From contig NZ_PPDK01000001.1 in assembly GCF_003074135.1 (NCBI RefSeq), forward strand, positions 806,001 to 870,000: a stretch of 64,000 nucleotides of DNA, written 5' to 3'. The notes under the pieces were generated by a model that saw only the letters and a program-made list of their open reading frames with translations, was not told where the DNA came from and searched no databases. Both the position numbers and the translations under genes were made by a program. The stretch comes from Euzebya tangerina. Lineage in GTDB: Bacteria > Actinomycetota > Nitriliruptoria > Euzebyales > Euzebyaceae. This document shows positions 1 to 8,355 of the stretch, in pieces (positions within the stretch are counted from its first letter, which is position 1; every line of letters starts with the position of its first letter).

Positions 1-1206
1 CGCGGTCCGGTCGCCATCTTTGACCCCCAACAGCTCGCACCCGGCCTGCACCCAGGGCCCCGATGGTCCCTCCTCCGCGGCTGCAACCAACCACTCACCG
101 CCATGATCCGCGCCGCCGGGCTGTCCGCCTCAACCGGCATGAACAGCGGCAGCGTCGACAACAGCAGCTTCTGGGAAGGCAAGACCAGAACCGCCATCCA
201 AGCACTCCTCCACGCCGCCGCCCTCGACCACCAGCCACCATCAACCATCTACCGCTGGGCACTCAACCCCGCCAGCGCCGCCGACGCCGTCGCCACCCTC
301 CACACCCACCCCGACGCCGCCACCGGCTGGGCCGACAGCCTCGACGCCACTGTCAACGCCGACCCCCGCACCCGCGACTCCATCTGGCAAGGCGTCTCCC
401 TCGCCTTCGCACCACTCGCCGACCCCCGCGTCCTCGACGCCATCACACCACGCGCAGAAGACAACCACCTCGACCCCGAAACCTTCCTCCAAGAAGGCGG
501 CACCCTCTACCTGCTCGCCACCGGCACCGGCGCCAGCAACGCAGCACCACTCGTCGCCGCCCTCATCGAAGACATCGTCGAGACCGCCCGCACCCTCGGC
601 GCCACCGCCCCCGGCGCACGACTCGACCCACCACTCCTCCTCGCCCTGGACGAGATCGGCAACCTCGCACCCCTCCCATCACTGCCAACCCTCATGGCCG
701 AAGGCGGCGGCACCGGCATCACCACCATGCCCGTCCTCCAATCACTCGCCCAAGCCAGAACCCGCTGGGGCAACCACGCCGCCACCGCCATCTGGGACGC
801 CGCCATCACCAAAATCATCCTCGGCGGCGCCTCCAACAGCCGCGACCTCCAGGACCTCACCACCCTCATCGGCGACCACGACCACACCGTCCACACCACC
901 ACCATCGACACCCGAGGCGGGCGATCCACCCAAACCGCCACACGCCGCCAGCCCGTCATGCCCCCAGACACCCTCCGCACCCTCCCCTTCGGCACCGCCA
1001 TCACCATGCTCCGCACCACACCCCCCATCATCACCCGACTCCGCCCCTGGACAGACCGCCGCGACGCCAAACACCTCACACGACAGCAATCAGCCACCCA
1101 AGCAGCCCTTCGCCAAACAGCTGGCCAGACCCACAACCATCGCGCGGACCCAACTCCCAGACCTTCAGGACAGAGTCAGGGCAGTCCCAGGGGAGACGAA
1201 CCATGA
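1..1206 (+). CDS. Conjugative coupling protein (VirD4/TraG-like), C-terminal part; 5' end outside window
   Basis: The reading frame is open from the first base, so the 401 residues here are the C-terminal part of a longer protein. The window opens on VAIFDPQ, typical of the region after the first TraG/VirD4 motifs. It continues through a helical insert to a Walker B-like LLLALDEIGN and a conserved GGTGITT segment of the TraM-recognition/coupling ATPase domain. This family are membrane-anchored hexameric ATPases that pass the relaxosome to the conjugation channel. The last 60 residues are a polar tail. The stop overlaps the next start (ATGA), so the two are translationally coupled. Codon use is extremely C-rich (long CAC/ACC/CGC runs), unlike the copper genes downstream, which fits a separate evolutionary history. 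The relaxase and the channel genes are not in view. Confidence 0.85.
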   Translation, partial: RGPVAIFDPQQLAPGLHPGPRWSLLRGCNQPLTAMIRAAGLSASTGMNSGSVDNSSFWEGKTRTAIQALLHAAALDHQPPSTIYRWALNPASAADAVATLHTHPDAATGWADSLDATVNADPRTRDSIWQGVSLAFAPLADPRVLDAITPRAEDNHLDPETFLQEGGTLYLLATGTGASNAAPLVAALIEDIVETARTLGATAPGARLDPPLLLALDEIGNLAPLPSLPTLMAEGGGTGITTMPVLQSLAQARTRWGNHAATAIWDAAITKIILGGASNSRDLQDLTTLIGDHDHTVHTTTIDTRGGRSTQTATRRQPVMPPDTLRTLPFGTAITMLRTTPPIITRLRPWTDRRDAKHLTRQQSATQAALRQTAGQTHNHRADPTPRPSGQSQGSPRGDEP

Positions 1207-1859
1207 GGCCAGAGCAGGAAACGACACCCGGGGGAACTGCCGCGATGGATGGCGATAGCACCTGGCTGGCGACCGATCTCAACGGGTCACCGTTGTCTGC
1301 GTTGGGACTGCCTGAGCCCGCCACGCTCAACGCGCCGGCGTCGTCATTTCCAGACTTCACTCCCGGCCCTGCAGTGACGCCGACCAACTGGCGAACCCTC
1401 TCCCCCGAAGAGCTCGAAGCCGCATGGTACGAACTCAACGCATGGGTGAACTGGCTCCGACGAACCTACGGCCTCCCCGCCAGCATCCTGCCGCCCTTCT
1501 GGCACCGCCACCCCGAACTGGTCTGGGAACTATCCGCCCTCCACACCCACTGGAAAGCCGCCTACGCACCAAACGCACACGGATCAGCCCCCATCAACTG
1601 GCACCGAGACTTTGCCGACTGTCGCGACCGACTCCGAGAATGGACCGCCACCTCCGGAACACGAGCCGACCACGACCAACCAACCCGACAGGCCTGCTGG
1701 CCCGGAGAACCTGACATCGACAACTCAACCAACGAAAGGCCCACATTGGCGGACCGAGCCGCGGATTTTACCAAGCACGTCACCAGAGCGGTCGCCACCC
1801 GGAGACACGACCCCGAACGACGTCTCCGATCAAATGGAAGTCGCACTGAGATCTGGTAG
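1203..1859 (+). CDS. DUF4913-like protein of an actinobacterial conjugative element
   Basis: A 218-residue protein whose ATG overlaps the coupling-protein stop by 4 bases. After a variable 60-residue N-terminus it carries a Trp-rich core: LSPEELEAAWYELNAWVNWL, then PPFWHRHPELVWELSAL, HWKAAY and WHRDFADCRDRLREW. That pattern resembles the DUF4913 proteins that follow TraG/TraM coupling proteins in actinobacterial integrative elements. Their function is unknown. The C-terminus is polar and low complexity. The family assignment is from memory of the motif; the link to conjugation rests mainly on position. An open frame continues upstream, but it is a shadow of the coupling gene, and ATG 1203 is the sensible start. 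Confidence 0.7.
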   Translation: MRPEQETTPGGTAAMDGDSTWLATDLNGSPLSALGLPEPATLNAPASSFPDFTPGPAVTPTNWRTLSPEELEAAWYELNAWVNWLRRTYGLPASILPPFWHRHPELVWELSALHTHWKAAYAPNAHGSAPINWHRDFADCRDRLREWTATSGTRADHDQPTRQACWPGEPDIDNSTNERPTLADRAADFTKHVTRAVATRRHDPERRLRSNGSRTEIW

Positions 1860-1883
1860 CAATCCACGCAAGACGACCCTCTC

Positions 1884-1902
1884 GTGCCTCAGGAAGAGGC
1901 AC
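1884..1902 (+). terminator. Hairpin after conjugation operon
   Basis: Perfect 7-bp inverted repeat, GTGCCTC and GAGGCAC around AGGAA, starting 25 bases after the stop of the DUF4913-like gene. There is no clear T tract, so this is a candidate terminator only. Confidence 0.4.
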
Positions 1903-1960
1903 CCAGTACCCGCCGCATCGCGGATCCCGGCAAGGAGTCGCGTCGCTGACGCCGCCAGCG

Positions 1961-1993
1961 CGCGGAAGCAAGCTGTGTGCTCGAGCTTCCGCG
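1961..1993. terminator. Second hairpin between conjugation and cargo genes
   Basis: Arms CGCGGAAGC and GCTTCCGCG (9 bp, perfect) around a 15-base loop. It sits between the rightward conjugation genes and the leftward gene ending at 2062, so it could terminate transcription from either side. Confidence 0.35.
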
Positions 1994-2061
1994 TCTCCCG
2001 ATAGGGGGGTCACGATAGCTGTGCCAACTCATTGGTCAGCCAGACCCTGGCCTGCGCTCGC

Positions 2062-2946
2062 TCACGCTTCCTCGTCCCAGAGATGACGGGTCTTGGGCGG
2101 GTGCTGATGGTCGATCACACGGATCACGTTGTGCTCATAGGACTTGCCTCCGTCGACGTCCTCCAAGACGGTCGTCGAGAGTTGGACCACGAGCTTGTCC
2201 CCTTCGGCGAACGCGATCTCGCCGGCTGCCACACGCTCAACAAAGCGCTGGTCCTCGATCCTCACCCACGCCGACTGCCCGCGGAGGAGGACTCGCCACT
2301 TCTCTGACGGATCCAGAGCCACTGCACGGATGTCGAGTGTGGCGTCGTCGAGGTAGGTATCGATCTGCACAGGGTCGCCAATGACCTCAAAGGCACCGAT
2401 GTCGCCAGCCTCAACAGAGGTCTCGCGTTGAGTGCCGATGCGGGCTCGGATGCGGCGAATGCCTCCGCGAGCCGGCTGTATCCAACGAAGAAGGGCCATG
2501 CGAATCGGGCGCGATGTCAGGGCGTCGCTGACCCGCCGTGACACCACCTCCGCGGTCCCGTCCGGCCACTCGATCTCGACCTCATCTTGGGCCAGTGCCG
2601 TCTTTCGTACTGGCCAACCCTTGCGTCGCTTGACTTCTTCGACAACGAGGTAGAACGTAGATGCCAGCGTGGCCAGTCCTGTTGTGAGCTGGAAGGCGTC
2701 TGCGGATGCCAGTTGATGGGCCAGCCCACCAGAGCTATGTGCAAGCGTGATTTCGGCAATAAACGAGCCGTCCCGGGTCGTCCGGATCCGCACCTCGATA
2801 TCTGGGTGATCTGGGGACTGCTGGCGCTGCAGTTCCTGCACGGCTTCGGTGAATCCCAACAGGGACTCGCTGAAGTCGGTGACGTTCATGGAACCGTCGG
2901 TAACCGCATCGCCTTCATACCGAAGTTCCGCTGGTAGCTCAGCCAT
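2062..2946 (-). CDS. Hypothetical protein
   Basis: A 294-residue protein that I do not recognise. It has no signal peptide; one hydrophobic stretch (about residues 85-105, GLATLASTFYLVV) may be a buried helix. An N-terminal alpha/beta-looking region with alternating charged and hydrophobic strands (IEVRIRTTRDGSFIAEITL) is followed by a basic segment rich in Arg and Ile (GIRRIRARIG), and then a beta-rich C-terminus ending in RVIDHQHPPKTRHLWDEEA. It stands alone, reading towards the conjugation genes, and has no operon partners. Probably cytosolic, possibly element-specific. The real coding status is supported by length and balanced composition only. Confidence 0.6.
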   Translation of the reverse strand: MAELPAELRYEGDAVTDGSMNVTDFSESLLGFTEAVQELQRQQSPDHPDIEVRIRTTRDGSFIAEITLAHSSGGLAHQLASADAFQLTTGLATLASTFYLVVEEVKRRKGWPVRKTALAQDEVEIEWPDGTAEVVSRRVSDALTSRPIRMALLRWIQPARGGIRRIRARIGTQRETSVEAGDIGAFEVIGDPVQIDTYLDDATLDIRAVALDPSEKWRVLLRGQSAWVRIEDQRFVERVAAGEIAFAEGDKLVVQLSTTVLEDVDGGKSYEHNVIRVIDHQHPPKTRHLWDEEA

Positions 2947-3615
2947 CTGGTGTTTCCAGTCCTACGTGGCGCGCCCTGGGGACGTTTCACTCCGGGAGCG
3001 CAGGCGATTGCCGTACTTCTTGAGTCGGCAAGTAGCAAGTCGACCTGAGCGCGGCCGCTCCCCGCCGACATCTTCGACGGGCATCCCGGAGCGTGGATTC
3101 GCGGAGTCTGATTATGCGGATATCAGCCCTGTGGCAGGCCTACGCCACCCGGCGCCGATCGCACCCCACGGCTTCAGCGTTGAAGGACTCCCCAACGACA
3201 TCCGCATCCACCTCGCCATACTCCCAGGGGACCAAACCCTCTACCCACTCCACACCATCCCGGCCGGCGAGTACACCGTCCACTGCGGCGTCGTCGGCCA
3301 CCGAGAAGCCGGCATGGAAACCCCTTCTGGTCGCCCGAGGACCAGCGCCGCATCGACCGTCCGAGAGGCGATGGTGTCGACCACGGCGGTGTCGTCAGAT
3401 CTAGGCACGGGTCGTGATTGTGTGTCATCAATGGATGGCAACGCTTCACCAGCGCATCCGCGGTGTCCGCCGGAGTCACAGTTGTCAGGTCCACGCCCCA
3501 GCTAACCCCGGCGCTGGCTTGAAGCGACTGCCTGGGAACTGCCGGCTACTGGCTACACCGGTTTGCCGAACGACTGACCCAGTAGCGATACGTCCGTCGC
3601 GATACGCTGACCGTC
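2947..3615. other. Long non-coding stretch containing a cupredoxin gene fragment
   Basis: About 670 bases between the hypothetical gene and the membrane protein at 3616. The only recognisable content is the 180-base cupredoxin fragment at 3161-3340. Open frames across this stretch have no coherent domain, and no promoter or RNA gene is evident. Confidence 0.6.
3161..3340 (+). pseudogene. Truncated copy of the cupredoxin gene at 38018-38377
   Basis: This stretch matches 38198-38377 on the same strand. I count 10 mismatches in the first 160 aligned bases. It encodes the C-terminal half of the type I copper domain (FSVEGLPNDIRIHLAILPGD, then CGVVGHREAGME), retaining the copper ligands His, Cys, His and Met. 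The signal peptide and first beta strands are absent, and the end is frameshifted, so the normal stop is lost. It is best read as a relic of a recent duplication or recombination event rather than a functional gene. Confidence 0.8.
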
Positions 3616-4137
3616 GTGATGCAGCGTCTCTCGGATGCCGGCTCGTGCCTCCTGGCTGCTGTTGTCGCGCATGCGGCGACGGGATTCGTCGTTCACGTGC
3701 TGCATCTGGATAGGGACCATCCTTCCCACCGCGTGCACGTTCCCCTTGCGGTAGCGGCTGCGGCACTACTCGTCGCAAACGTCGTCTGGCGGGAGCAGGG
3801 CACTCGAACCGAAAGAACTCTCGGCTCTTTGGGACCCAAGTCGCTTGTTCTGGGCGGATACTTGCTGCTCGAAGCTGGATTGATAGGTGGATTCGGTTCG
3901 CATCTGTTGCTTGATCCTTGGCTTCTTCTGACGCCTGTTGGTGTGCTGCTGGCCCACTTGAGTACAACGGCTGTGGGCACAGCGATCCTGACACTTGCTG
4001 TGGGGTTGATTGACAGCGTCCCCTGTCTGCAGGGGAGGGCACGTCGACCGAGCGTGGCAAGGAACCGCCGGTGGGTTCGCCACACTCTCTCCTCCGGGCT
4101 CCTGAGTCGAGGGCCGCCGCCCCGACGTACTGCCTGA
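3616..4137 (+). CDS. Small polytopic membrane protein, copper-cluster family (paralogue of 29568-30083)
   Basis: A 172-173 residue protein with about four membrane segments; GTG 3616 and ATG 3619 are adjacent start options. It is clearly related to the protein encoded at 29568-30083: both have an N-terminal helix with His residues (VVAHAATGF versus ALCHAVIGM), a VH-(L)P(L/V)AV segment, and a strongly conserved DGFGSHLL/GGFGSHLL-DPWL-L-P-GVLLA block. Both end in a basic tail with RGPP. I cannot name the family. Conserved His residues near membrane helices and repeated location beside DUF305, DUF3105 and copper genes suggest a metal-related membrane role, which is inference. Confidence 0.7.
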   Translation: MMQRLSDAGSCLLAAVVAHAATGFVVHVLHLDRDHPSHRVHVPLAVAAAALLVANVVWREQGTRTERTLGSLGPKSLVLGGYLLLEAGLIGGFGSHLLLDPWLLLTPVGVLLAHLSTTAVGTAILTLAVGLIDSVPCLQGRARRPSVARNRRWVRHTLSSGLLSRGPPPRRTA

Positions 4138-4394
4138 CGAGACCGCGACTAGCGGCCCTCCTTGGGCAGGCTGGGGCGGCTGCATGGCCAGTGAGGCGCG
4201 TTGTTGCGGCCGTGCGAGGGCTGGCTACCGGAGACGCCAGGAGTTGGGGGACGCCCATGATACGTACGCCTGTGCGGGTCTTGGACTACTCGGAAAGCGG
4301 CAAGGCCGCCACGGCCGACGACTCGCGCGACTGCGTGGCGGCTGAGCCTGCGGCGAGCGATATGACACTAGATGACGACCTGGAAAGGCAAACC

Positions 4395-5033
4395 ATGGAC
4401 GACAATCAATCACCCCGTAGCGTGACCAAGCGCGAACGGCAGAAGCTCAGACGACAGGAGCGTCTGGAACGCGAACGGGAGAACGCCACGCGGGAAGCAC
4501 GCCGCCGATGGCTGACTACAGGAGTCATGGTCGTTGTGGGCACAGCCGCAGCAGGCTTCCTGATCGTCAGCGGCATACGTAGTGTCGTCCCGGGCGCGGA
4601 GCCGGAAGGGACGACAGACGTTGCGGCGGAAGATCGGACGCATACCGAGGAGGAAGTTGACTACCCGACCACCCCTGCGGCCGGCGGCCCGCACTCCCCG
4701 GTGTGGCAGAACTGCGGCTTCTACGATGAACCAGTCGGTGAGGAAAACGCCGTGCATTCCTTGGAGCATGGTGCCGTCTGGCTCACCTTCGATCCAGACC
4801 TTGCCGATGACCAGGTGTCGACACTGCAGGACCTGGCCGGTGGCTACGTGTTGGTATCTCCCGCTGACGAAGAACTCCCGTCTCCCGTGGTCGCGTCAGC
4901 GTGGGGTAAACAACTGACCCTCGACGGCGCCGACGATCCCCGCATCGAAGCGTTCATTCGCGCCTTCGAGCAGGGCCCACAGACCCCGGAGCCTGGCGCT
5001 GTCTGCACCCGAGGGATCGGAGAGCCCGTTTGA
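4395..5033 (+). CDS. DUF3105 membrane-anchored protein
   Basis: A 212-residue protein with a highly charged cytoplasmic N-terminus (about residues 10-38, KRERQKLRRQERLERER), one transmembrane anchor (about 42-62) and an extracytoplasmic DUF3105 domain. Hallmarks of that domain visible here are YPTTPAAGGPHSPVWQNCGFY and VHSLEHGAVWLTF. Its His residues could bind metal, but the family's function is unknown. ATG 4395 is preceded by GGAAAGG, a good ribosome site; longer in-frame starts upstream have none. It precedes the DUF305 gene, and another DUF3105 gene occurs in the CopC-CopD operon at 23484, so the pairing recurs in this window. Confidence 0.82.
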   Translation: MDDNQSPRSVTKRERQKLRRQERLERERENATREARRRWLTTGVMVVVGTAAAGFLIVSGIRSVVPGAEPEGTTDVAAEDRTHTEEEVDYPTTPAAGGPHSPVWQNCGFYDEPVGEENAVHSLEHGAVWLTFDPDLADDQVSTLQDLAGGYVLVSPADEELPSPVVASAWGKQLTLDGADDPRIEAFIRAFEQGPQTPEPGAVCTRGIGEPV

Positions 5034-5056
5034 CGGCCGTGCAGGAGTCAGACTCG

Positions 5057-5638
5057 ATGGACACCACCTCGCCGCGGTGGATACGGATCGGAGGACTACT
5101 GGTGGCCGCCTTGGTCGGTGCCGCTCTGGCCACCGTGCTTCTCGTGACACCCTCCCCGGATGATTCGTCGGCAGAAGCAGGGTTTGCAAGGGACATGTCG
5201 ATGCACCATGCGCAGGCGGTCGAGATGTCCCTGCTGATCATGGATCGAAGCACGGACGAGGACATCCTGGTGCTCGCAGAAGACATGGCCCTATCTCAAC
5301 AGGCACAGATCGGACAGATGGGCGGGTGGCTGGATCTGTGGGGTCTACCGCGCGCCGGGGCGGAGTCTTCAATGTCGTGGATGGGCATGGGCGGCATGCC
5401 CATGATGGGAATGGCAACGTCCGACCAACTCGCAGCCCTCCGCGAGGCTGAGGATGCCGAGGCCGAGCGCCTCTTCTTGGAACTGATGATCGCTCACCAC
5501 ATTGGCGGTGTGGACATGGCGGAGGCGGCCTTGGAGCGGACGGACAACGCCGTGGTGCAAGCATTGGCTACCGCGATGGCGACCAGTCAGTCCAGCGAGA
5601 TCGAGTACATGGAACGGCTTCTAGACCAACGGGAGTAG
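5057..5638 (+). CDS. DUF305 domain protein, membrane-anchored
   Basis: A 193-residue protein: an N-terminal membrane anchor (IGGLLVAALVGAALATVLLV) and a DUF305 four-helix (ferritin-like) domain. The two diagnostic His motifs are present, DMSMHHAQAVEMS and LMIAHHIGGVDMAEAAL. A Met-rich loop lies between them (SWMGMGGMPMMGM), suggestive of Cu(I) binding. DUF305 proteins are frequently associated with copper-resistance loci. ATG 5057 has AGGAG nine bases upstream; an alternative TTG at 5030 would overlap the DUF3105 stop. The 3' end overlaps the convergent lnt gene by 52 bases. Confidence 0.85.
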   Translation: MDTTSPRWIRIGGLLVAALVGAALATVLLVTPSPDDSSAEAGFARDMSMHHAQAVEMSLLIMDRSTDEDILVLAEDMALSQQAQIGQMGGWLDLWGLPRAGAESSMSWMGMGGMPMMGMATSDQLAALREAEDAEAERLFLELMIAHHIGGVDMAEAALERTDNAVVQALATAMATSQSSEIEYMERLLDQRE

Positions 5639-7110
5639 GCGGTCGGGGCCCAAGCCACGCCCACGAAAACAGACGCTGCCAGTAGCGTCGGACCGTCCCC
5701 GAACCGTACGAACGGCGTCAAGGCCGTCCGCTTCATGACTTCGCCCGTCAGAACCTCTCCGGAGCCGAGCTGGCTCAGCCGCCTGACCGTCCCGTCCGGG
5801 TCGATGATGGCCGAATAGCCGGTCGGGGCAGCTTGGGCTATCGCCCTGCCCGTCTCCATGGCGCGCAGACGGGCACCTGCCAGTTGTTGTGCTGGCACGT
5901 CTGGCCCGACGTAGGATGACGCGTTCGTCGGCACCACGAGGAATTGACCTCCTGCGGAAACGGCAGCCCGGACGCGCTGTGGGAACATCGCCTCGAACGA
6001 GATGACCGTCCCGATGGTGCCGAGTGAAGTCTGAACGGTCGGCGGACCTTCACCCACGATCGCATCTCGGGGCACGCGGCTGAGATCGACCACCCGAGCC
6101 AGCAGATCACGTAACGGGACGTACTCCCCGAACGGCACCCTGATCACCTTCTCGTAGCGGTCACCCACCTGACCATCCCCTTCCACAACGACTGCCGCAT
6201 TGCGAAAGCGAGGAACCTCGCCCAGAGCGTCGTCGTTCTCGGTCACACCGACCAGCATCGTCGTATGGTTCTCTGCTGCCAGTACCCCCAACGACGCCGC
6301 CACGTCGCTGTCCTCGAAGGGGAAGGACACCTGAATGACGTTCTCGGCCCACACGACGAGATCAGTCTCTTCCGGGATGTCGGCACTGAGGGCAAGTGCA
6401 CGGCGTAGCGGAACAGCGGGATCGCCTGTCGCGGCCGACGTACCGGTCGGTCCACCGCCTTGCACGATTGCGACACGAACTACATCCGCCCGACCGTTCT
6501 CGACAGACACTGGCCACGGGCCTGACAGGACGAAGGGTGTCAAGGCAAGTGAGAAGGCTGCCATGGTGATCGCCTTCCCTCGTCCTGCAGCGAGACCCGC
6601 CGCCAGTGCGCCGCCAACTGCTGCCGTCACCAAGAGAACACCGAGAGAGCCAGCCAGAGGAGCGATAGCGACCCAAGGTGCGTCCACTTGTCCCAGGACC
6701 GGACTGGCAAACGGAAGGCCGCTCAGCGGCCAACGCCACCGCAATGCCTCGACGAGCACGACTGCGCCGGTCAAGGCCGTCCACGGTCTAACCGGATTGA
6801 CCAGCGGACCGATCAGCCCGAAGAGGAGTCCCTGGCATGCGATGAGCACGATCCCCCCGCCGAAATGGAGACCGGTCGCCCACCACAAACCGACCGTCAG
6901 CAGCGTTGCGCCTGCAAGCGCCCCCAGCAGGAATCGACACCGCGCTGTGACGTCGCGAAGCGTGGCACCGAGCAGGCCGATGCCCGCGACTCCCAGCGGC
7001 CACCATCCGCGGGGCGGAAGGCTGGACGCAAGCAACGCTCCCGCGGCAACTGCGGTGCCGGATCTGATGCTCAACGGTAGTCGGGCGGCGGTTGGACGTT
7101 GGTCGGCCAT
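5587..7110 (-). CDS. lnt: Apolipoprotein N-acyltransferase homologue with Cys-to-Ser at the nucleophile position
   Basis: A 507-residue membrane protein with about six N-terminal helices (residues 20-200) and a nitrilase-fold extracytoplasmic domain (about 210-475). Lnt adds the third acyl chain to lipoproteins, using a Glu-Lys-Cys triad. Glu256 (VVWAEN), Lys321 (YEKVIRVPFGEYVP), Glu329 and Glu373 are in place. The nucleophile position reads VISFEAMFP, so residue 371 is Ser (codon at 5998-6000) where the family has Cys. The enzyme may therefore be inactive or altered. Several lipoproteins in the same cargo (17187, 23484, 33672, 37641, 38018, 40318) would be natural substrates. The start faces the BlaI operator at 7119. 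Confidence 0.88.
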   Translation of the reverse strand: MADQRPTAARLPLSIRSGTAVAAGALLASSLPPRGWWPLGVAGIGLLGATLRDVTARCRFLLGALAGATLLTVGLWWATGLHFGGGIVLIACQGLLFGLIGPLVNPVRPWTALTGAVVLVEALRWRWPLSGLPFASPVLGQVDAPWVAIAPLAGSLGVLLVTAAVGGALAAGLAAGRGKAITMAAFSLALTPFVLSGPWPVSVENGRADVVRVAIVQGGGPTGTSAATGDPAVPLRRALALSADIPEETDLVVWAENVIQVSFPFEDSDVAASLGVLAAENHTTMLVGVTENDDALGEVPRFRNAAVVVEGDGQVGDRYEKVIRVPFGEYVPLRDLLARVVDLSRVPRDAIVGEGPPTVQTSLGTIGTVISFEAMFPQRVRAAVSAGGQFLVVPTNASSYVGPDVPAQQLAGARLRAMETGRAIAQAAPTGYSAIIDPDGTVRRLSQLGSGEVLTGEVMKRTALTPFVRFGDGPTLLAASVFVGVAWAPTAYSRWSRSRSMYSISLD

Positions 7111-7118
7111 TCACCCAA

Positions 7119-7136
7119 TACTACGAGTCAGTCGTA
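7119..7136 (+). promoter_or_regulatory. Putative BlaI-family operator upstream of blaI-like gene
   Basis: TACTACGAGTCAGTCGTA, which fits TACTAC-N6-GTNGTA. Within it CTACGA and TCGTAG form a perfect dyad. It lies in the short divergent region between lnt (start 7110) and the BlaI-type regulator (start 7213), as expected for autoregulation. The same half-sites recur at 9828, 9937 and 40291. Confidence 0.6.
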
Positions 7137-7212
7137 GCAACAGGGTTGGGCCTTTCGCGCTTCGCGGTACTCTCGAGGTTCCCAAATCACCGATGTTGTT
7201 TGGAGCAGGTCC

Positions 7213-7620
7213 GTGGCTACGCCGACGTCAAATGCGCGGCTGAAGGAGCTTCTCGGCTCGTTGGAACATGCGGTGATGCAGGATCTCTGGGACCAGGGAT
7301 CGGCCACGGTGTCCTCAGTCCACAAGCGGCTGAACGAGAGCCGCGGAGCCAACGAGGCGTTGGCGTACACGACCGTGATGACGGTTCTGGTTCGACTGAC
7401 GGACAAGGGATGGCTATCTCGCAGCAAGCCAGGGCGCGGCTACCAGTACACACCGCGCTACAGCGATGAAGAACTGCTCGAACACATGAGTGGTGCGGAA
7501 GTAGCGCAACTTGTCGCACGGTACGGCGATGCGGCGCTCGTTCACTTCGCAGGCGCGCTTGAACACGCGGACCCGGACTTGCTCGAGATGGTGATCGCGA
7601 TGGTCGAGGCAGATGAGTAA
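7213..7620 (+). CDS. BlaI/MecI/CopY-family transcriptional repressor
   Basis: A 135-residue winged-helix protein. LEHAVMQDLWDQGSATVSSVHKRLN begins the DNA-binding domain, and AYTTVMTVLVRLTDKGWLSR is the recognition helix and wing typical of BlaI, MecI and CopY. The C-terminal half (about 75-135) is the helical dimerisation region. There is no CopY-like C-terminal Cys cluster, so it looks like a protease-controlled BlaI rather than a metal-thiolate CopY. GTG 7213 follows GGAGCAGG. The stop overlaps the M56-like protease gene by 8 bases, the standard blaI-blaR pairing. Candidate operators are at 7119, 9828, 9937 and 40291. Confidence 0.88.
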   Translation: MATPTSNARLKELLGSLEHAVMQDLWDQGSATVSSVHKRLNESRGANEALAYTTVMTVLVRLTDKGWLSRSKPGRGYQYTPRYSDEELLEHMSGAEVAQLVARYGDAALVHFAGALEHADPDLLEMVIAMVEADE

Positions 7621-8350
7621 GTGGTTGGTTCCGCAGGGCCTCGCGGCGTCGTTGACGGCCACGTGCCTCATTGGTCTCGTGGTAGGCCATGCGGGGCCCG
7701 CCCATCTGCTCGGTGCGTTCGGGCTACTCCTCGCCGCGGTTGCAGCCTTGGTGGCTGGCCAGTTGGTCGTGCAGTATCGAATTGCGCGGGCGGCGAGCCG
7801 GCAGACCACCTCACGAACCGTCGAGGGGGTCTTGGTGTGGTGCGGGTCGCTTGATGGCCGCGCGTTCGTGGCGGGACTGTGGACTCCCAGGATCTACATC
7901 GACGACCGCTTGCTCGGCATGCTGGAGCGAGACGAATTGAAGGCCGTGATCTTCCACGAGTTGGCGCATACCAAATCTTGGGATCCGGTCCGGCGGGCCG
8001 TGATTGAAGGGCTAGGTCGCGTCATCCGTCGGCTGCCGGGCGGTCAGGAGTTGGTGGAACGCAGTGTCGCCGCGATGGAGATTCGAGCCGATCGGGCAGC
8101 CATGGCCGAGGGCGCGAGCCGTCGTGGATTGGCCTCAGCCCTGCTCAAGATGCCGCAGGCGCGATCGTTGCTCGTCGGGTTCGTGACGGCGACTGACCTA
8201 CGAATTCGGGCCTTGCTGGGGGATGGGCGGTGCTGTGAGCCGTTGCCACGACAGTCACCAGCTCCGGCGCTGGCTACAGGCACGGCGCTTGTCGTGTCCG
8301 TCGCGGTGTTCGCTGCTCACCATGTCTGGGTTGGTGTTCCCCCGATCTGA
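7613..8350 (+). CDS. M56-family (BlaR1-like) membrane zinc metalloprotease without sensor domain
   Basis: A 245-residue integral membrane protein with two N-terminal helices, a cytoplasmic zinc-protease core and one C-terminal helix. The HExxH motif is present as VIFHELAHTKSWDP (about residues 117-130), with a downstream EIRADRAAM that supplies the third-ligand region. BlaR1 proteins cleave the partner BlaI repressor on sensing a cell-wall signal. This one is much shorter and lacks the extracellular penicillin-binding sensor domain, so its trigger is unknown. Its overlap with the upstream blaI-like gene makes the partnership very likely. Confidence 0.85.
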   Translation: MSKWLVPQGLAASLTATCLIGLVVGHAGPAHLLGAFGLLLAAVAALVAGQLVVQYRIARAASRQTTSRTVEGVLVWCGSLDGRAFVAGLWTPRIYIDDRLLGMLERDELKAVIFHELAHTKSWDPVRRAVIEGLGRVIRRLPGGQELVERSVAAMEIRADRAAMAEGASRRGLASALLKMPQARSLLVGFVTATDLRIRALLGDGRCCEPLPRQSPAPALATGTALVVSVAVFAAHHVWVGVPPI

Positions 8351-8355
8351 GGTTG

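Noticed and set aside
63-1202. Long open frame upstream of and in frame with the DUF4913-like gene
   Set aside because: Pro/Arg/His-rich shadow of the coupling-protein gene; ATG 1203 with an ATGA overlap is the natural start.
3008-3035. TACTT...AAGTA inverted repeat resembling a BlaI/CsoR site
   Set aside because: Arms are 5 bp with an 11-base spacer, matching neither operator family, and no gene start is near.
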